NCBI GenBank assembly: GCA_963971425.1 | Contig: OZ020515.1 | Location: 35,661,856 to 35,725,855, forward strand | Reading direction: 5' to 3' | DNA from: Bryoerythrophyllum caledonicum | Lineage: Eukaryota; Streptophyta; Bryopsida; Pottiales; Pottiaceae | DNA: 64,000 bases | Made by a program: the position numbers and the translations under genes | Notes under the pieces: model-generated | Seen by the model: only the letters and a program-made list of their open reading frames with translations | What the model was told of the DNA's origin: nothing | Database searches by the model: none | Shown here: one piece after another, positions 59,356 through 64,000 of the stretch | Layout: each line of letters starts with the position of its first letter | Position numbering within the stretch: the stretch's first letter is position 1

Positions 59356-59604
59356 ATGCTTCTCCGCCGAGACTTATCTTGACTGGTTGGTTTTGTGGTT
59401 TTGGCGACTTGCTTTGTTAGTTGTTACATTGGTTGTTTGTGTGCTTGGTTGGTATCAGGTCACCTGTTACATAGTGTCTACCCTCGAGAGGGGGAAGTAG
59501 TTCCAGTTTACTAATTCCTTGTCCGGTGGGCATGGTCTTAGTAGTGGAACGAACAGACACTTTATTCACGCCGGCTCCTTCGGAGACCGACGTTCTTCTT
59601 CTTC
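59356..59604 (+). other. LINE copy D 3'UTR with terminal hairpin and short (TTC)n tail
   Basis: Shares with copy C the block from acatagtgtctaccctcga to acagacactttattcacg. The hairpin at 59569-59592 (loop ttcg) has three mismatched pairs in a 10-bp stem, versus none in copy C. The tail has three to four TTC units before the TSD. Confidence 0.85.
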
Positions 59605-59737
59605 TGTATAAGCAAGGGATGACAAAAATTCTATAAGTTTGCCTTGCTTTTGCCCTCAAAGCTCTAGTACCAACTCTAATCGACTAGAAGTCATTTCCAT
59701 TCAAAAGTCTATTTTCATTCATACTACTAAAATCATA

Positions 59738-59852
59738 ATCCGCGCAGTGAATCACGCAGCGATCAATCGCGCATTCAATCGTGCAATGAACTACGGGAAT
59801 GGTGCAGTCAACCGTGCAGTTAATTGCGCAGCCAACCGCGCAATGAATCGTG
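59738..59852 (+). repeat. 12-bp minisatellite (aaycgcgcaryn)
   Basis: Degenerate 12-bp units such as aatcgcgcattc, aaccgtgcagtt and aaccgcgcaatg repeat about nine times. The frame 59639-59863 therefore reads NRA-x over and over. No other coding signal. Confidence 0.75.
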
Positions 59853-59882
59853 TTACTTTTTAAAAATATAGTTTGTAATATT

Positions 59883-59924
59883 AAAAACTACATTAAAATG
59901 GTTGGACTAATGCGTTGCAAAGCA
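59883..59924 (+). repeat. 42-bp direct repeat, first copy
   Basis: aaaaactacattaaaatggt ... ctaatgcgttgcaaagca. The second copy is at 60505-60546 with one mismatch, 622 bp downstream. Confidence 0.85.
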
Positions 59925-60504
59925 TTAGCTTGAGTTTTTGGGTGTGACAAATTTGCATGTATGTGTAGCAATTTCTATTTTTGATTACAGATTTGACGTT
60001 CAAAATATTTTTTGAGTTAAGCACTAAAAGATTGGATTCTAAATTATGAGTTGTAAACTTGGAGTGAAAAAGTTGTGAAGTTGAAGTTGTGATCTTGGAG
60101 GTTGGCATACAAAATTGGAGTTGCAAAATTGCATATTCGAGTTGTGGAGATTGAAATTACAAGTTTTGAGGTGAGATTGCAAGTTTTGAGATTGTAATTG
60201 CAAATTGAGTTTGTGGATGTGTGAATTTGAGATTGTAATTGCAAGTTGAGTTTGTGGGTGTGTAAAATCTACATTTGTGTGTTGCAATTTGTGCTTATCC
60301 AAAATAAAATTGAAACTCTTGATTACAAATTTGACATTCATAACATTTCTAAAATTCCATGTTAAAATGCAAAAAATCTAAAACCTAATTTATTTTTTTC
60401 TATTCTATTCTATTACATTATTAAAATTCATGCATAGGTTTCAAAGATATATTTATATTTTATGTAGATTGTTGTTACCTTTCTTTTTTAATATTTTGTG
60501 ATAT

Positions 60505-60546
60505 AAAAACTACATTAAAATGGTTGAACTAATGCGTTGCAAAGCA
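60505..60546 (+). repeat. 42-bp direct repeat, second copy
   Basis: Matches 59883-59924 with one mismatch (gttgaacta versus gttggacta). Between the copies lie degenerate gattgcaagttttgag-type repeats (60060-60260). A duplication or deletion product of a transposon is possible. Confidence 0.85.
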
Positions 60547-62338
60547 AGCGCCAACTGCTAGTTCCATATAAAATTTGAAAGATATGCATCACTTTACTCC
60601 TCGACAAATACCTCTTGCACATACATGATGTATAAAATATATTGAATAGTGATCTTTATGTTGAATTAGTATGTATTTTCACTTATTGAGCTTCAAGTAC
60701 AATTTGAAAATTCACTCTTAAACTTGCAACCTTGTGAAAGAGTACTTCCAATTCTTTCATTAGTATTAAATAGTAAGATTTGGAAAATGCAGTTTCTAAT
60801 TTTTTAAATGAAATTTCTAGTTTCTGATTTTCACATGCACAATTGCAAGCTTTTGAAAGTTAGAATGATGTTAAAATATCAAAGTAAAGAATTTATGTCA
60901 AACAAAAAAGAAGACTTGATAAACAACAAAGTTTTCAAAGCAAGTCTAAAGAGACATAAAAAGCCCTTGTTGCTAGGGTGCCTTTGCAAATGATGTTCAT
61001 AGTTGAGGATTGAAGTAAGAACTTTAGTTTGTAGATATTTATTACAAAATTACAAAATTCTTTATTGAGGTGTTTTTTTTATATTATTTCATTTGGAAAT
61101 TTTGGAATGAAAATAGACTTTTTCAATGTACTTTACTATTTGTGATGAAGAGCGTTTTGAACCTACACTACTTGGTTTTAATTCCTACTACCAATACAAT
61201 GTTTGAATTGTTTTAACCAATATTGTATATTTCTAGCCGATGTTGTAAATTCTAACCTTGTTGATTTTAGACTTTATTTATATAAAAATATTTTTTAGTG
61301 CCATTGGACTTTTAGGTTCAAGATCCCTTTACAATATGACTAGTGTAATACATGTATTTTGACTATCATTGCTACATGATAGTAATGTTGCATATGAAAA
61401 CTTATTTTTGTTGTATTAAAGGAGAAATGTGAGTATACTTGAATCCAATTCTATTGAAAAAAATCAAGACGTTAGTATCATTCATATGTAGCTACAAATC
61501 TTATTTAAACTTGTAGAGAAATTAGCAAAAAAAATCTTTAAATAATTTTAAAAATATGGTGCCACAATATTACAACATTTTTATGTTTTAAAAATACATC
61601 AAATTAGAGAAGGAAGACACTGATTACAACATGGAATGGATAATTAGACAAAAAGACCTTACATGGACCAATATTGCACATTATTTTATAAATAAGAAAT
61701 TTGGAAATTTCCTTACATATTTTAATTGACAATTTCATACAAAAGTGTAAAGATAAAATCATGTATAGTCAATATATGAAAAAAAATTAATCCAATTTAC
61801 AGAATTACAATGAGCTTGGATAAAAGTAAACAGCTCCAACAACATGGACGGGTTAATTCTTTGTACACGGAGCCAATTATACTCCATAAGGTTTGCAGAT
61901 TTTGAATACTTCAATCTTGAGTTGAATTTTTTTAATGTTTATAAAAATATGTTATACATAAATTTATCCATATTGAAAAAACTTCACAATCTACTATAAC
62001 TATTTGGATTAGGTTAAAAAGAAACAACGAACAATTTATGCGCATGTAACTTTATCAGCCAGGGCATTATCTATTGGAGCACATAAGTAAGGATATATTT
62101 GGTAAATTGAATTTTACTAAATTGATATTATGATATTATGTTGTTTATATTGTATTTGACTATCATAAATATATGAATTATATTGAATTTTTATACTATA
62201 TATATACATTAGAATATGTAGAAACATAAAAATTGATTTTTAAAACCATATGAAATGTGCTATTCAAAATTGAATTTGTAGATTTTGTACAAACGAGATA
62301 CTAACAAGAAAATACAATTTTTATAATTTCATTCCAAG
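60547..62338. other. AT-rich, no exon recognised; probably intron or 5' flank of the P4-ATPase gene
   Basis: No coding exon could be matched. Earlier exons of the P4-ATPase (N-terminal cytosolic tail and first membrane helix) would be expected upstream on the plus strand but were not found with confidence. Confidence 0.4.
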
Positions 62339-63876
62339 AAATTTGTGGCGACAATTATGTCGTCCAACAAATTTTTATTTTTTAACAATATCAGCACTTC
62401 AGTGTAGAGTTGAATTATCTGCAACAAGTTGTAAGACTATGTTAATACCGCTTCTATTTGTATTGATTTTGAATGGATTTAAAGAAGGATATGATGAAAT
62501 AAGACGCATAGCATCTGATGAGAAGGTAAGCTCTACATTTAAATCAATAGTTTTGTCTTTGTAAAGTATACATTAATTACCGTATCCGAGGGTGGAGTTT
62601 AGCAAAAATATTTCTAAGGAAAGTTGCCAAAAATGAAGCATAATATTTGGCCAAAAATATATTTTTAAATAATAATAAATATCCAACCCTTGGGTATGTA
62701 ATGTGTTTTGTTATGGATATTTTCTTATGAATAAATAAATTCCCAATCCTTGGGTTACGGTGATGTACGGATTTCCATTAAATTGAAATTGTGATTTTAT
62801 TTTAGATGAACAAAAGACAAGTTGAAATTTTAAAAGACAATCAATTTATTAGTGATGATTGGAGCAATGTTGTAGTTGGTGACATATTAAAAGTAAATAC
62901 TGATGAAATATTTCCAGCTGATTTGGTTTTTTTATCTTCATCAGATCCTCAAGGTGAAAATGATATCAAACCAAATTCATACAAAAGATCTAGCCAAATT
63001 TTAAAAACATGTTTGGTCAAATTTATATTTACTCTTTTGTTTGTTCAATTTATTTTAACATATAAGGATTTCCATTGTAACGAAATAAAAAGTCATATGA
63101 CATCTTCTATATTGTTCATAATCCATCTTGATTGACTGTGTTTTTCACATAGATCATTAAATGGAAATACTTATTATATCACTAAAGCATTAAAGCTAAT
63201 GCATAATTTATCCATTAGTTATAGTTACATTTACTATGAATTTTATATTTAATTTTTATTTTAGTTTTCTTCAAAAAAATCAATATATCTTTAATATTTA
63301 ATGACAATTTTATCTCAAACTTCTATATCAATTTGAATTTTAAAATATTTGTGATTGAAACTTTAATGAATAATGATCATTTAATCATTGATTTAATTTC
63401 TTTGTACTATTTTTTATAAAAAAATCTTCTAATTCATTGACTATTGATAAGTGTGTAGTATAATTTTGATGGAAATATATTATATAACCATGATTTTATA
63501 TCACCATTAACAAGAATAATTTGGAAAAAATATGCATTCAGGATTAGCTTATGTTGAAACTACTAATTTAGATGGTGAATCAAGTTTAAAAATAAGACAC
63601 TCATTTTTCAAATTACCTAAATTACCATTTCAAGGAGGAAACCTATCATTATCTGTTTTTTCGAGAATGGTGATAAATTGTGAAAAACCCAATAACCGAA
63701 TGTTTCAATTTGAAGGTTCTTTAAATTTGCAAGGTGAAGAAAAACTAGATATAGATGAGACACACATATTATTGAGAGGAGCAACTTTGCGTCATACAGA
63801 ATGGATTTTAGGAGTTGTTGTATTTACAGGCATGGATACCAAACTTATGAAGAACTCCATCTGTGGTTCTCGCAAG
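62339..63876 (+). CDS. P4-type ATPase (aminophospholipid flippase), partial, three exons
   Basis: P4-ATPases flip phospholipids across membranes. Exons: 62339-62526 (NLWRQLCRPTNFYFLTISALQ, then a hydrophobic helix LIPLLFVLILNGFKEGYDE and RRIASDEK); 62806-62953 (EILKDNQFISDDWSNVVVGDILKVN, DEIFPADLVFLSSSDPQ); 63542-63876 (GLAYVETTNLDGESSLKIR, INCEKPNNRMFQFEGSLNL, LLRGATLRHTEWILGVVVFTGMDTKLMKN). GT-AG borders and phases fit. DGES is the P4 form of the actuator TGES loop (DGET/DGES). This corresponds to helices 1-2 and the A-domain; the DKTGT phosphorylation site and the rest lie beyond the window. Upstream exons are not identified, so the gene may be partial or a pseudogene. The plant homologues are the ALA proteins. 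Confidence 0.83.
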
Positions 63877-64000
63877 GTAAACCAATGTATATCCTTCCAA
63901 AGTCACCCTTGTAAAAAAAAATTATAGTTTAGATTTATTTGTCAAATCTTTTGGATCTTTCCTACTTTTGTTTCAATCTTAGAAATAATTGAGAAATTAT

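Larger units (their letters stand above)
49709..59604 (+). mobile_element. LINE copy D (2A LINE), intact ORF2, no ORF1
   Basis: A 9,896-bp element with a perfect 12-bp TSD TGTATAAGCAAG (49697-49708 and 59605-59616). It has a 5' leader, an ORF2 leader full of short repeats, a decayed and an intact 2A, an uninterrupted ORF2, a 3'UTR, a hairpin and a short (TTC)n tail. No sequence resembling the ORF1 of E/C or B is present. The perfect TSD and unbroken frame mark it as the youngest or best-preserved insertion here. Confidence 0.9.

Overview
The window reads as nuclear DNA of a land plant. It holds degenerate CCCTAAA-type telomere-like repeats, three intron-containing genes with plant-like homologues (sucrose-phosphate phosphatase, a PP2C phosphatase, a P4-ATPase), a solo LTR and a Helitron fragment. 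The GC-rich exons beside AT-rich introns, and a LINE type best known from green algae, make a non-seed plant (fern, lycophyte or bryophyte) plausible, but this is inference. No rRNA, tRNA or CRISPR array was seen.

Layout. 1-415 is a broken Tc1/mariner transposase. 1065-7085 is an old minus-strand LINE copy (A), split by a 2,983-bp solo LTR (1541-4523, TSD ATATT) and by a Helitron-like insert carrying telomere-like repeats (about 6208-6822). 9067-12045 (+) is an eight-exon sucrose-phosphate phosphatase gene. 14506-18449 (-) is a PP2C gene, with a long pyrimidine-rich microsatellite just upstream. 20962-48461 (+) is a LINE copy (E/C) cut in two by a second LINE in the opposite orientation (copy B, 27244-40528). 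49709-59604 (+) is a third LINE (copy D) with a perfect 12-bp target-site duplication and an uninterrupted ORF2. 62339-63876 holds three exons of a P4-ATPase that runs off the window.

The main subject is the LINE family, about 13-14 kb when complete. ORF1 is an unrecognised protein ending in a coiled coil. A low-complexity leader that differs in every copy follows, then a 2A-like motif (GDIETNPGP), then a protein of about 2,340 aa. That protein carries in order an AP endonuclease (EEP), a reverse transcriptase with YADD, an RNase H with all acidic residues, and a C-terminal CCHC / RHN / KPD module typical of restriction-like endonucleases. Two endonucleases plus RNase H recall the Dualen/RandI clade of Chlamydomonas. 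In both copies that keep ORF1 (B and E/C) the ORF2 leader frame opens inside the last ~25-28 nt of ORF1 in the -1 frame. This suggests a conserved coupling (frameshift or reinitiation) followed by 2A release of the ORF2 protein from its leader. The 3' ends share a GC-rich hairpin and a (TTC)n tail.
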